Of a stretch of 64,000 nucleotides of DNA, positions 24,739 to 32,939 are shown piece after piece. The notes beneath the pieces were generated by a model. It searched no databases, had not been told where the DNA came from, and saw nothing but the letters and a program-made list of their open reading frames with translations. Origin of the DNA: CAYTKU01 sp964550845 (GTDB taxonomy: Bacteria > Patescibacteriota > Patescibacteriia > Magasanikbacterales > UBA922). The translations under genes were made by a program, and so were the position numbers. Location: NCBI GenBank assembly GCA_964550845.1, contig CAZKAD010000002.1, positions 16,501-80,500 on the forward strand, given 5' to 3'. Each line of letters starts with the position of its first letter. Positions within the stretch are counted from its first letter, which is position 1.

Positions 24739-25185
24739 TTATGCCTTCGACAAATCAGCAAGAAGTTGTTGCTTGGCTTGATCAAACGATTCTTCCATCC
24801 AAAAATCAATATCGGATTGTGCTTCTTCATTTTTTGAATTCAAATAATGTACTTGAATAATAAAAATTGGAGTTGCATGAGAAGGACTAGTAGCAGTGTA
24901 ATCATACGATTTTCGACATTCATGGCGAAGGTACTTTGATTTGGGTATCACAAATTTATCGGCAATGTTGAGAAGATCATATCCCTTCTTTTGTTCTCCT
25001 TTCAAAAACTTATAGAAATCAACTGCCTTTTGTTCAGAGGTAAAGGTAAAATTATACATCGTTTTATCTTTTGTTGCCTCAACTCGATATTCTTTCGATT
25101 CTTTAATCGTCAAGCTAAGATTTTCTAGTGTTCTTAAGTCGGGGAAATCGGTAAATGTAACAAAATTTGAATACTTCGATTCCAT
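24739..25185 (-). CDS. Family B small protein
   Basis: 148 aa from the ATG at 25185. The first 65 residues show a beta-meander closed by a helix (KTMYNFTFTSEQKAVDFYKF), and a second similar half ends in SFDQAKQQLLADLSKA. The two neighbours at 25233 and 25811 share this beta-meander-plus-helix plan, so the three may be diverged tandem duplicates. The fold resembles a PH- or TATA-like sandwich in outline only. A promoter-like motif lies 35-48 bp upstream. Confidence 0.7.
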   Translation of the reverse strand: MESKYSNFVTFTDFPDLRTLENLSLTIKESKEYRVEATKDKTMYNFTFTSEQKAVDFYKFLKGEQKKGYDLLNIADKFVIPKSKYLRHECRKSYDYTATSPSHATPIFIIQVHYLNSKNEEAQSDIDFWMEESFDQAKQQLLADLSKA

Positions 25186-25220
25186 CTTGAAAAGTGTTTA
25201 TAATACTTTCATTCGAAAGG

Positions 25221-25234
25221 AAATCAATTTTTTT
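25221..25234 (-). promoter_or_regulatory. Promoter-like AAAAAAATTGATTT (minus)
   Basis: Minus-strand copy 36 bases before the ATG at 25185. Confidence 0.5.
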
Positions 25235-25748
25235 ACATCAAAATTCGATGGATTAAATCAAGTGATGTCAAAGCTTCTTCTTTCGTTTTAAAGTTGAGAT
25301 CTGCCGATTGAGCTACTTTTAGATCGTCATTCCATTTAATCCTAATAAGGTATTCAATTTCTTTTTCTTTCTCTTTTTCTTCAACAACTCCAACTCCATT
25401 CGCCTCGACTTGAATCAAGTGGAGTTGGACTGAAGTTACCCATTCTTTTGGAACAAGCAGTCCGCAGAGATTAACAAAATGTTTCGTTTTTTGAGCATTA
25501 TTCCAAGTTTCAATTAAGGTTGCATATAAAGCAGTAATTTCTTCAGTGGATCCAACAATTTGTTTCGCCTTTGGATCCGATTTTAATTTAACGTAGAGAT
25601 ATCTTTGTATAGCATTGGGTCCAAGAGAAATATTTTCGATTTCTTCAATTCGAATGGTTGTAGATTGTTGATATTTTACCGCCGTGACCGACTGATCAAG
25701 TTGAATTGGGAGAGTAATTAAACGTCCTTCGGGACTGGTTAAAGACAT
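25233..25748 (-). CDS. Family B small protein, repeat-derived N-terminus
   Basis: 171 aa from the ATG at 25748 (MSLTSPEGRLITLP). The frame could extend to an ATG at 25787, but that ATG lies in a promoter-like AAAAAATGATCTC and a hairpin separates it, so I prefer 25748. Codons 3-9 are one copy of the hairpin-linker repeat (TTTAACCAGTCCCGAAGG) read in frame. Two beta-meander-plus-helix halves follow, the second ending FKTKEEALTSLDLIHRILM. An acidic KEKEKE linker joins them. Function unknown. Confidence 0.72.
   Translation of the reverse strand: MSLTSPEGRLITLPIQLDQSVTAVKYQQSTTIRIEEIENISLGPNAIQRYLYVKLKSDPKAKQIVGSTEEITALYATLIETWNNAQKTKHFVNLCGLLVPKEWVTSVQLHLIQVEANGVGVVEEKEKEKEIEYLIRIKWNDDLKVAQSADLNFKTKEEALTSLDLIHRILM
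25728..25743. repeat. Hairpin-linker repeat inside coding sequence
   Basis: A TTAAACGTCC-TTC-GGGACTGGTTAAA copy lies across the first codons of the family B gene, showing that the repeat can be absorbed into a protein. Confidence 0.7.
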
Positions 25749-25810
25749 TCTTCTTTTTCTCGTTTCCCCGAAGGGAAAAGAGATCATTTTTTCTTTTTAA
25801 GTTTAAACTT

Positions 25811-26098
25811 TCACAAATTGACTGAAGGAAGATCTTTGTCATCTTCATTGCCTCCGGCTTGGTCACCCCCAGCTTCATCTTCTTCATCACTTTCTTCCTC
25901 TTCCTCATTCAATTGTGATTGAATTGATTCAAATGATTTCTGTGCGGCTTTCAATGTGTCAAATTTGACTGAGACTGTTTGAGAGCTGCAATTTGTGTCA
26001 AGATCGACATCCACTTTGTTCTCCTTTTCATCGAGAGAAACTCTTCGAATCAAATCTCGTCGAACCAGTTGAGTATTGGTGACCGTTACAAATGACAT
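25811..26098 (-). CDS. Family B small acidic protein
   Basis: 95 aa from the ATG at 26098 (MSFVTVTNTQLV). An ATG nine codons upstream is possible, but the promoter-like motif at 26134-26150 would then lie only about 10 bases away against the usual 25-50, so the shorter form is preferred. One beta-meander closed by TLKAAQKSFESIQSQL, then an acidic tail (EEEEESDEEDEAGG). Half the size of its two neighbours, so it may represent the single-domain ancestor or a truncated duplicate. Confidence 0.7.
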   Translation of the reverse strand: MSFVTVTNTQLVRRDLIRRVSLDEKENKVDVDLDTNCSSQTVSVKFDTLKAAQKSFESIQSQLNEEEEESDEEDEAGGDQAGGNEDDKDLPSVNL

Positions 26099-26133
26099 TT
26101 TCTTGATGATTTCATCCGAGATCATACCTAAAT

Positions 26134-28356
26134 TTAATCAATTTTTTCAACGATGTGTTGACCATAAACTTCAAAGTAAACAATTGCTTTACCAATTCCA
26201 GGAGCAGACAAAATCATTACATCATCGGCAAACTCAACCTTCCATTTCGGGTTATTCAATGGTGAGACGGTAATAACTTTGTTTTCGACATGCAACAATA
26301 ATTCACCAGTTGCGTAGTATTCCAATTTTGAATGAGGAATAAACTTATATGAAACGCATGTCGTTCCATCAATGGAAGTATTGAGGCGATATTTCAATCC
26401 GGTAACTTCGCCATCATAGACAAATTTGTAAGGATAAGAGAGCACCGTCTTTCTTTCTTTTGCACTCAACACGAGATGTTCATTTTCAAATGTCAATACA
26501 GCAAGATCGCTGTCGAGATTCTTTGGAGCTTTACCTTCAACAAGACCAAGACCATTTTGTCCATCAGACCATCCAGTTCGAAGTTTATCTTTACCAGTCA
26601 ACACATTTCCTTTTTGGAGATCAGCTTGAATCACTGGATTGTCGATACCAATACCGAGAGTATCATTGAGCACTGAAACTTTTTCTCCGAGATTTCCGAT
26701 TAAAATGTTTCGATCACCTTTGACATTGAATCCGGCTTGATGACCGACGTAGCAACAATCTTCTCCATCCATTCCAATACCAGCTCTTGGACCAAATACT
26801 GCTGAACGTATAATTCTCGAGGCAAAACTTCCGGCTGAATTTCCAAATAGAGCGGCATGTTGGAAAATTTGGTTTTCAGTTCTTCCAGCATCGTGACCAA
26901 AAATGGCCACGTCAAAAGAATCAACTCCATCGGGAATATTTGGATAAGCAGCACCAGCAAAGTTTCCCATCACAAGTATCTTTTTTGGCTCATTGCCAAA
27001 GTTTTGATTTTGACCAGCAAATAAACCAATTCCAATATCACCATCAATTTTACCACTCGCTCCAGAGAAACATCCTTCACCAAGTGCAATTCCATTTTTA
27101 CCTCGCAATCTTAATTTATTTCCAATTCCAATTGTGTTATCAAGATGTTCGCAAATCTCAGGTCCTTCACCAACTAAAATATTTCCACTTCCGATCAAAC
27201 CTCTACCTTGACCTTTACCAGCTAGAATATTTCGAGATCCGCTTGCACCTTGTCCAGCAAATGCTGCAATCGCAACATTATCATCACCAGTCATATCTTG
27301 ACCAGCAGAAGATCCCATTAAATTGTTGTTCGCTCCATTCATTCCAGCTCCAGCAAGCTTACCCATCATGTTGTTGAAAACTCCACTACCTGACATACCC
27401 GCTTCAGATCCAATAATTACTTCGGAAGATTCGAAATAATATCGGAAAGCACCTGCTCGATCACCAATAATCACATCTCCACTCCAGAAACCTGACATTT
27501 CACTGGCCGCACGAGGTCCAATCACTGTTGCACGAATTCCTGCTCCCTTATTACCTGCATAAGCTCCGGCTACAACAGATTCTGAAACATTTGTCGCTTC
27601 TTCGAGAACGTGTGATCCGAGACCAAGATTATGAATTGCTACAATTGAAGCTTTCATCTTGGCAGCGGCGTGATTACCCATATAAACAGACTCAAAATGA
27701 TTGCCCTCCATTTTTTCACCAGCTTTGCTGCCCTGAATTAAAATATCAATAAATGTTCCTGAACATTCACGCATTACTTCTCGACCAATCATCGAGTTTG
27801 AATTTGATAATGCATTCGATAAACCTTCCGCAGCCTTGATACCAATTCCAATGTTATAATTTCCTGCGACACGATATAAACTTCTCTGTCCCATTGCTAA
27901 ATTCAATTCGGTCACATCACAATCACCCATTGATTCTGTACCAAGTGCAATCGAGTCTCCAATTGCACTGGCAGATTTCATTGCTCCTGCACCTGCGGCA
28001 AGGAGATTATTTGCTTCAATGATTCCACGACCTACACCTCTTCCAAAGAAGAGTAAATCTGTACCAAATGTCAATTCTTCTCCACAATCTTCTCCAAGAA
28101 TCACTGAACCTGGAAGTTCGGGTTTAAGTTTTGATCCAATTACAATACCTCGTTGCTTGTCGACTTGAATATTCTTCGGAAGCGTCTGAAGAATTCCATT
28201 CCCGAAACAAAACTCTCCATTCTCATAAAAAAGAAATCCTCCAGTGCCTTTATTCTTTGAATCTTCAAGATAGAGACCGATTTTATCGGCCCATTTTAAG
28301 TCTAGTCTTGACTGGTTCTCACAAAGTGCAATTGAACCTTGTATCCTCGTATACAT
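26134..28356 (-). CDS. Beta-solenoid fibre-like virion protein
   Basis: 740 aa from the ATG at 28356 (MYTRIQGS); an upstream TTG extension runs through a hairpin and is rejected. Residues about 90-590 are a long series of short Gly/Asn/Ala-rich turns of the type NNLMGSSAGQDMTGDDNVAI and GNFAGAAYPN, with IG or AG at near-regular spacing. This is as in YadA-like trimeric heads and viral fibre beta-solenoids. The C-terminal 150 residues form a non-repeat beta domain (possible cap or receptor-binding head). A surface fibre role is inferred. No signal peptide, so not a secreted bacterial-type adhesin. Confidence 0.75.
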   Translation of the reverse strand: MYTRIQGSIALCENQSRLDLKWADKIGLYLEDSKNKGTGGFLFYENGEFCFGNGILQTLPKNIQVDKQRGIVIGSKLKPELPGSVILGEDCGEELTFGTDLLFFGRGVGRGIIEANNLLAAGAGAMKSASAIGDSIALGTESMGDCDVTELNLAMGQRSLYRVAGNYNIGIGIKAAEGLSNALSNSNSMIGREVMRECSGTFIDILIQGSKAGEKMEGNHFESVYMGNHAAAKMKASIVAIHNLGLGSHVLEEATNVSESVVAGAYAGNKGAGIRATVIGPRAASEMSGFWSGDVIIGDRAGAFRYYFESSEVIIGSEAGMSGSGVFNNMMGKLAGAGMNGANNNLMGSSAGQDMTGDDNVAIAAFAGQGASGSRNILAGKGQGRGLIGSGNILVGEGPEICEHLDNTIGIGNKLRLRGKNGIALGEGCFSGASGKIDGDIGIGLFAGQNQNFGNEPKKILVMGNFAGAAYPNIPDGVDSFDVAIFGHDAGRTENQIFQHAALFGNSAGSFASRIIRSAVFGPRAGIGMDGEDCCYVGHQAGFNVKGDRNILIGNLGEKVSVLNDTLGIGIDNPVIQADLQKGNVLTGKDKLRTGWSDGQNGLGLVEGKAPKNLDSDLAVLTFENEHLVLSAKERKTVLSYPYKFVYDGEVTGLKYRLNTSIDGTTCVSYKFIPHSKLEYYATGELLLHVENKVITVSPLNNPKWKVEFADDVMILSAPGIGKAIVYFEVYGQHIVEKID

Positions 28357-28405
28357 TCTTTTCTGGTTGAAGGAAAAAAGATTTTTTCCGAATTGGAATG
28401 AAAAC

Positions 28406-28430
28406 TTTTGAGATCCACGGGATCTCAAAA
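28406..28430. terminator. Gene-junction hairpin, 11-bp stem
   Basis: Perfect TTTTGAGATCC-ACG-GGATCTCAAAA, between the F-box gene stop and the leader of the fibre-like gene, both on the minus strand. Confidence 0.6.
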
Positions 28431-28438
28431 TTGATTGA

Positions 28439-29179
28439 TTATATTCGTTGAGGTTGCCCCTGTATTCCAGAAAAATGAAGCTGCTTAAATTTACATCTTG
28501 GAAAAATCGATAAATTAGCCGGTTTATTTATCGCTTCAATCAACCGGAGTCGGGGAGAATTAACAGTCCATCCCTCTTCAATCGCTCCTCCCACTGAAAG
28601 ATGTGTTAAATTGGGTAAGCGAAAACATTTGTAGTTTAACAGAGAAATAAAAGATGTATTTTCCCAAATCGAAAGTTGTTCAAGTTTTTGACATTCTTCA
28701 AGACCTATCAGATTGACATAATTAACTCCTCCTCGTATTTGAACAGAAATTAGCTCGGGAAACAAATTCCATTTCCCATCTATCTGAGAATTGCTCAAAG
28801 ATAGATGTTGAATATTACAATGAAAATGGAATGATAAATATGGTTCAAATGACAAAGTAAACAACGATGATTCGAAAAGATTAACTCGAGAAGGCAATTT
28901 AGAAATATATTGAAGGATATTTCCACAATGATGGATATTTGCTTCTTTAAGCCAACGCTGTTGATTTAAGATTTTAAAATCCTGCTCACGTTTGACCACA
29001 ATCTTCGACAACCAAATAATCTCCTTTTGAAGCGCAGCGAACCGGCGACAAGAAGTAAGAAAAGAAAATAAATCTCTTGACGAAAGAAAAGTAAGAAGAT
29101 ATACGAGCAAATCGTCAGGAAAATTAAGTAAACTTCGAATCTGCCCGGATCGCACATTGGTTGTCTGAATAAATTCCAT
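28439..29179 (-). CDS. F-box protein with leucine-rich-like repeats
   Basis: 246 aa. An F-box lies at about residues 16-55 (NFPDDLLVYLLTFLSSRDLF, then TSCRRFAAL). After it come irregular leucine-rich segments (IQHLSLSNSQIDGKWNLFP, CQKLEQLSIWENTSFISLLN, LPNLTHLSVGGAI). F-box proteins recruit targets to SCF ubiquitin ligases through Skp1, and giant viruses of amoebae often encode them to redirect host ubiquitination (established for the family; target here unknown). It precedes a hairpin-linker array at its 5' end. Confidence 0.82.
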   Translation of the reverse strand: MEFIQTTNVRSGQIRSLLNFPDDLLVYLLTFLSSRDLFSFLTSCRRFAALQKEIIWLSKIVVKREQDFKILNQQRWLKEANIHHCGNILQYISKLPSRVNLFESSLFTLSFEPYLSFHFHCNIQHLSLSNSQIDGKWNLFPELISVQIRGGVNYVNLIGLEECQKLEQLSIWENTSFISLLNYKCFRLPNLTHLSVGGAIEEGWTVNSPRLRLIEAINKPANLSIFPRCKFKQLHFSGIQGQPQRI

Positions 29180-29216
29180 CTTCTTTCTCCGATTGAGAAA
29201 GAAGAGATCAATTTTT

Positions 29217-29338
29217 ATTTAAACGTCTTTCGGACTGGTTAAACGTCTTTCGGACTGGTTAAACGTCTTTCGGACTTTCTGAATTGGTTAAACGTCTTTC
29301 GGACTTTCTGAATTGGTTAAACGTCTTTTAGTCCAATT
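29217..29338. repeat. Hairpin-linker repeat array, mixed units
   Basis: Five units with stem GTC-TTTCG-GAC or GTCTTTTAGTC-like and linker TGGTTAAAC. Two units carry an added TTTCTGAAT segment, giving a second unit length. The array fills the divergent spacer and its last unit runs into AATTAAATG, the start of the plus-strand gene. Confidence 0.9.
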
Positions 29339-29340
29339 AA

Positions 29341-30069
29341 ATGGCTCAGTCATCTTCGCCGTTCGAGGGAATTATTAAACTTCCTTCTGATATGGGCAAT
29401 TGGATATCGTCTCTTGATAATTCAGAAACAAAGGAGTTGCTTGCTTATTTCGAAGATCATCTTAAAGAAGATCAGACAATTTTTCATCTTCGAGATCTTC
29501 TTAAGAAATATGGAATTGATTCGAAAGAATGTGAACACGTTCAATTGTCTGGAAAAAGAAGATGGGACCTGTTGCTCTCCTTTTTCAAACCACGAGGGAT
29601 TCAGGTCAATAAAGATGGCTTCTCATTTACCTGGGATTACAAAGAGTTTCAAAAAGAATCTTTGTATACATCATTAAATGAATTTCGTAAAAGTTGGATT
29701 CGAAGAGTCTTACAAATCTTTCATGGAAAATGGATTTCTCCAACTGTTTGCACTCTTTCCTTCCATCAGCAAAAGTCAACTAAAATTCTTTTAATCGGGA
29801 CAAATCCTATTCTTCGAGATGTACTTCATCAATTTAGTTACTCCTTTCATGAAGTTTCAAATGGTCCACTTGCACTCGAAAAGATAAAAAGAGACGTATA
29901 CACGCATATTTTTATCCAGCATCCTTTGCCTGTTTTATCTGGGAAAGAACTGGAAAAGAAAATTCAAGAGATTTGTCCAGCTAAGATTATCTTTATTGGG
30001 CAAACACAAGAATTTCCAAATATGATCACGAAGACGCATCCGGATCAAATACTTAAAGTTCTTCAATAA
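29341..30069 (+). CDS. Protein with degenerate receiver domain
   Basis: 242 aa. Residues 1-140 match nothing recognised. Residues about 148-242 follow the response-regulator receiver pattern: KILLIGTNPILRDVLHQF, then FHEVSNGPLALEKI (the NGxxAL block), then IFIQHPLPVLSGKELEKKI and AKIIFIGQT. The phospho-acceptor strand normally reads MDxxMPxMDG, but here it is IQHPLPVLSG, so the Asp is replaced and phosphorylation is not expected. A pseudo-receiver used for protein binding is the likely reading. Its last 17 bp overlap the convergent RING gene. Confidence 0.7.
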   Translation: MAQSSSPFEGIIKLPSDMGNWISSLDNSETKELLAYFEDHLKEDQTIFHLRDLLKKYGIDSKECEHVQLSGKRRWDLLLSFFKPRGIQVNKDGFSFTWDYKEFQKESLYTSLNEFRKSWIRRVLQIFHGKWISPTVCTLSFHQQKSTKILLIGTNPILRDVLHQFSYSFHEVSNGPLALEKIKRDVYTHIFIQHPLPVLSGKELEKKIQEICPAKIIFIGQTQEFPNMITKTHPDQILKVLQ

Positions 30070-30610
30070 TTTCATCTGGAAACTCGTCTTCATATTCGGA
30101 ATAATGTTCATTTTCTTCTTGAGTCGAATCAAAATGAATTACTTCTGAATCATCATGTTCAGTTGATTCAAACAAAGCAGCAAGAACGATATTCATCACT
30201 TCTTGCACTTCTCTCACTCGATCTTCTTCAATAAACTCGAAAGAGAGTCGTTCTTGTTCTCGTTTGATCTCTTCCTGATGAAATTTCTCTGCGAGTTTCA
30301 TTCTTGCTTCGTAGATTGGAGAAATTTTAATACTCACGCGACAATATGGACATTCTCGCTTTCCTGAATGAATAATGCATTCTGGGCAAACCCAGTGTTG
30401 ACATGGTTGTAAAGGTTGCCAATATTTATACATTGTCGAAAGACAAATAGGACATTCACGTGGACGATCGAATTTATGACTTCGATGTTGGTAACATTCA
30501 TAGCTACCGAACTTAACTCTGTGACGACAATAACGATTTTTATTTATTAGATAATGGGAACATTCCCTATTATCTTTTTGAGGAATATCTCGTGCCTCAA
30601 TAGCTGTCAT
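30053..30610 (-). CDS. RING-finger protein (putative E3 ligase)
   Basis: 185 aa. A C3HC4-type RING is at about residues 52-95: RECPICLSTMYKYWQPLQPC, then QHWVCPECI and ECPYCRVSI. An extra Cys/His cluster precedes it (ECSHYLINKNRYCRHRVKFG). The C-terminal half is a charged helix with a strongly acidic end. Such proteins usually bind E2 ubiquitin-conjugating enzymes and mark host or viral proteins. With the second RING gene at 44.1 kb and the F-box gene it adds to the ubiquitin toolkit of this region. Confidence 0.87.
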   Translation of the reverse strand: MTAIEARDIPQKDNRECSHYLINKNRYCRHRVKFGSYECYQHRSHKFDRPRECPICLSTMYKYWQPLQPCQHWVCPECIIHSGKRECPYCRVSIKISPIYEARMKLAEKFHQEEIKREQERLSFEFIEEDRVREVQEVMNIVLAALFESTEHDDSEVIHFDSTQEENEHYSEYEDEFPDEIIEEL

Positions 30611-30761
30611 TTTTTAACAGGTAGTCAAAAGTCTAATCTTTTGGAGAACGTTGAACTAATCCTATTTAGATTAGTTTTGACGATGCAAAAAAGCTGAAAT
30701 TTAATTTTTTGAAAAGAAGATAAATTAAATTTTCCTCTAAAAAGACTCTTTGAAAACGGAG

Positions 30762-31250
30762 ATGGAAGACGATGAATATAACGAAGATTATCTACAACCG
30801 AAATATGGAGTTGAATTCCGAGATCTTGAGCGACTCGGACCAGCTCAAAAAGGTCAGGCCGAAGTCATCATCGACTCGATACATTCCGGAGAGAAACTTG
30901 CCAATATTTATCGGAAAGCTGCTCAGCAAGGATTTTCGATGGAAGATACAGTTAAAACATTGGTTGGACTTTATTATAATACTTTTGGTGGAGACAAAGG
31001 ATTTTTGATTCCGTTCTCATCTATTTCAGAAGGTCTCCAGAAAATAGATCGAATTCAATTCAAGAATCCGATTGCTCTCACAATTGGTGTAAAGATCCTT
31101 GATTCATCTTTGACTCTTCAAGCTTCAAGAATTGACGCACTCTGGTTGACTCAACGAGCCCTACTTCAAGACGAAAATATCCAGAAGGCCGATGTAATTC
31201 GATATGCGAAATTGTGGCAAAAGATTTTAATTCGAAATGAAAATAAATGA
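30762..31250 (+). CDS. Hypothetical protein
   Basis: 162 aa from the ATG at 30762 (MEDDEYNED). The N-terminus is acidic and the rest mainly alpha-helical (AQKGQAEVIIDSIHSGEK, LDSSLTLQASRIDALWLTQR). No known domain, no membrane segment. The stop codon overlaps a promoter-like AATAAATGATTTTTTT that serves the next gene. Divergent from the RING gene across a 151-bp AT-rich spacer without other genes. Confidence 0.7.
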   Translation: MEDDEYNEDYLQPKYGVEFRDLERLGPAQKGQAEVIIDSIHSGEKLANIYRKAAQQGFSMEDTVKTLVGLYYNTFGGDKGFLIPFSSISEGLQKIDRIQFKNPIALTIGVKILDSSLTLQASRIDALWLTQRALLQDENIQKADVIRYAKLWQKILIRNENK

Positions 31251-31257
31251 TTTTTTT
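31242..31257 (+). promoter_or_regulatory. Promoter-like AATAAATGATTTTTTT motif
   Basis: Variant with ATGATT; it covers the stop codon of the preceding gene and ends 16 bases before the ATG at 31274. The same stop-plus-motif arrangement recurs at 32046 and 32907. Confidence 0.5.
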
Positions 31258-31273
31258 CATTTTGAATTAAAAC

Positions 31274-31480
31274 ATGTCTCCGTTGGTTATTGCAATCGTC
31301 ATCTTGGCAATTTTGTTGCTGCTTTTTCTGGCCCAAAGGGCTGGTTATATTAATTTTGCCCCCGTGGCCGTAGTTCCTCCGGTGGTTGCGCCAGTGAATC
31401 CTTCACCTGCAGGTCCTGTAGCCCCGCAAAAGGCTTCGGCTGAACTTCGCGTTCCGAAACCATTTGCTTTCCTCTATTAA
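31274..31480 (+). CDS. Small single-pass membrane protein
   Basis: 68 aa. One hydrophobic helix spans residues 2-20 (SPLVIAIVILAILLLLFLA), followed by a Pro/Val/Ala-rich stretch (PVAVVPPVVAPVNPSPAG) and a short C-terminus. Type and length are common among inner-membrane virion proteins of large DNA viruses. Its third-base G+C appears higher than in the neighbours. Function unknown. Confidence 0.75.
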   Translation: MSPLVIAIVILAILLLLFLAQRAGYINFAPVAVVPPVVAPVNPSPAGPVAPQKASAELRVPKPFAFLY

Positions 31481-31552
31481 TTTTAAAGATAAAATGATTT
31501 GAAAGAGATTACTCTTTCAAAAAGAGATCTCTCTTTCGAAAAAAAGAAGAGA

Positions 31553-32047
31553 ATGGGTTGCATTTCAACGAAATTGATTGCTTCACCTCCACCACGAAAA
31601 GAAGTGGAACAACCGATTGTTGATGGAAAGCAAAATGAAGGTAAAAATGTTGATCTTGAACAACTCCGCTATGAGAATACAACCTCTTTCTTGCCAAGAT
31701 TTACGTCTGGAAAAATTGTCAAAGTTTATGACGCTGATACATTTTGGATTGCAACTTATTGTAATGGTGTACCAGCTCGATTTCGTTTGCGGCTTGCAGG
31801 AGTTGATACGCCTGAGATTAAATCAAAAGATCCTCAGATTAAGGCTAAAGCCATTTTTGCTCGAGATCAAGTCCGAGCCCGTATTCTTAATCGAATCGTT
31901 CAAGTTGAAATACTTCCCGAGATTGAGAAATTTGGGCGTCTTTTAGCCAGAGTCTCAGATTCGATGGGATCAATTAATGACTGGTTGATTTCATCTGGAA
32001 TGGCCAAACCTTATTTTGGAGGGACCAAAGAGAGTTTTGAAGAATAA
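31553..32047 (+). CDS. Thermonuclease-like protein, likely lipid-anchored
   Basis: 164 aa from the ATG at 31553; the frame upstream to 31499 starts at TTG and passes through hairpins. Residues about 48-160 are a staphylococcal nuclease-like domain: GKIVKVYDADTFWIA (first catalytic acidic site), FRLRLAGVDTPEI (Arg and Asp of the active site), then EILPEIEKFGRLLARV. The N-terminus MGCISTK matches myristoylation (Gly2) plus palmitoylation (Cys3) signals, so the nuclease is probably tethered to a membrane. A Pro-rich linker follows. Catalytic residues look intact. Function during infection unknown. Confidence 0.85.
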   Translation: MGCISTKLIASPPPRKEVEQPIVDGKQNEGKNVDLEQLRYENTTSFLPRFTSGKIVKVYDADTFWIATYCNGVPARFRLRLAGVDTPEIKSKDPQIKAKAIFARDQVRARILNRIVQVEILPEIEKFGRLLARVSDSMGSINDWLISSGMAKPYFGGTKESFEE

Positions 32048-32095
32048 AATGATTTTGATTGTTTAATGATGATCAAAACAACCATTTCATGAAAA

Positions 32096-32908
32096 ATGGC
32101 TAAAGTATTGTATAAATCAAAGAGAATAGAAAAACTCCAAAATTGGCTGGATGAGTTTTGTACTCTTCGAATTGGTATTAATATTCGAGTGCGTTATCAT
32201 GATACAAGGTCCTCCGGAACCGGGTCAAATAAATCCTCATTGTTTGTTTCGTTGATACGATGTTCAGGAAGTAGAGAAAGTTATTATCTTAAAAAGATTA
32301 AAGTAGACTCGTTTGTACGTTGCTTCGAAGTTATCGAAAATTTTTGCCACGAACGTATCTGTGATATTACACTTTATCTTATTGATGTTAACATTGAACA
32401 ACTTTATTCTCTCCGGGTGCGTCGTTTATTTATTTTGGGTAGTCAACCTCTTTCTTCTGAAATTAAATTTCAATCGAATTCCATTTACATTGATGATTTC
32501 TCAAAAAGTTCGGCTTTGATGAAGAATAAAACTTGCAAAAGGTTTTGGTTTCAAGCTTTAATGATTCGTCACGCAAATGAAGGATGTCTCCTTTTCTTTG
32601 GAAAGTGTTCAAAATGTCAACATAATCAATCCTTTGTTGATCATCAACTTACAAATGCACTGATTGAAGTTCTCCCTGACATTCCAACTAATATTCTACT
32701 TACTCCACTAATGAAGTTTGCAATTTGTATCTTCTTTGGCCTTTCATCCGAAGAAACCATTTTCTCTCACTTCCTCAAAAGAGATTTATATGATCCAAGA
32801 CTCTTGATCTTAATTCAAGAGTTTTTTATGATGACAACTCCAATCCTTTCATTTGGAGAATGTGGAAATGAATGTTCGCGTCATCAAAGGTCGCCGAGAA
32901 GAGAATAA
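32096..32908 (+). CDS. Family C paralogue, unknown function
   Basis: 270 aa. It shares with the next gene the C-terminal block KRDLYDPRLLILIQEFF and the terminal FGECGNECSRH, and with the genes at 41578 and 44739 the overall plan: an alpha/beta N-terminal domain, a repeated beta segment (LRVRRLFILGSQPL) and a helical end. A cysteine cluster (FFGKCSKCQHNQ) is present. No enzymatic motif. These may be F-box/LRR-derived proteins without a visible F-box (low-confidence idea). Confidence 0.78.
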   Translation: MAKVLYKSKRIEKLQNWLDEFCTLRIGINIRVRYHDTRSSGTGSNKSSLFVSLIRCSGSRESYYLKKIKVDSFVRCFEVIENFCHERICDITLYLIDVNIEQLYSLRVRRLFILGSQPLSSEIKFQSNSIYIDDFSKSSALMKNKTCKRFWFQALMIRHANEGCLLFFGKCSKCQHNQSFVDHQLTNALIEVLPDIPTNILLTPLMKFAICIFFGLSSEETIFSHFLKRDLYDPRLLILIQEFFMMTTPILSFGECGNECSRHQRSPRRE

Positions 32909-32939
32909 AATGATTTTTACTTAAGTAAGTAAAAATAAA

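Noticed and set aside
26460..28370. Several plus-strand frames (Gln/His/Leu-rich)
   Set aside because: They are antisense readings of the Gly/Asn-rich fibre-like gene; their odd composition mirrors its codons.
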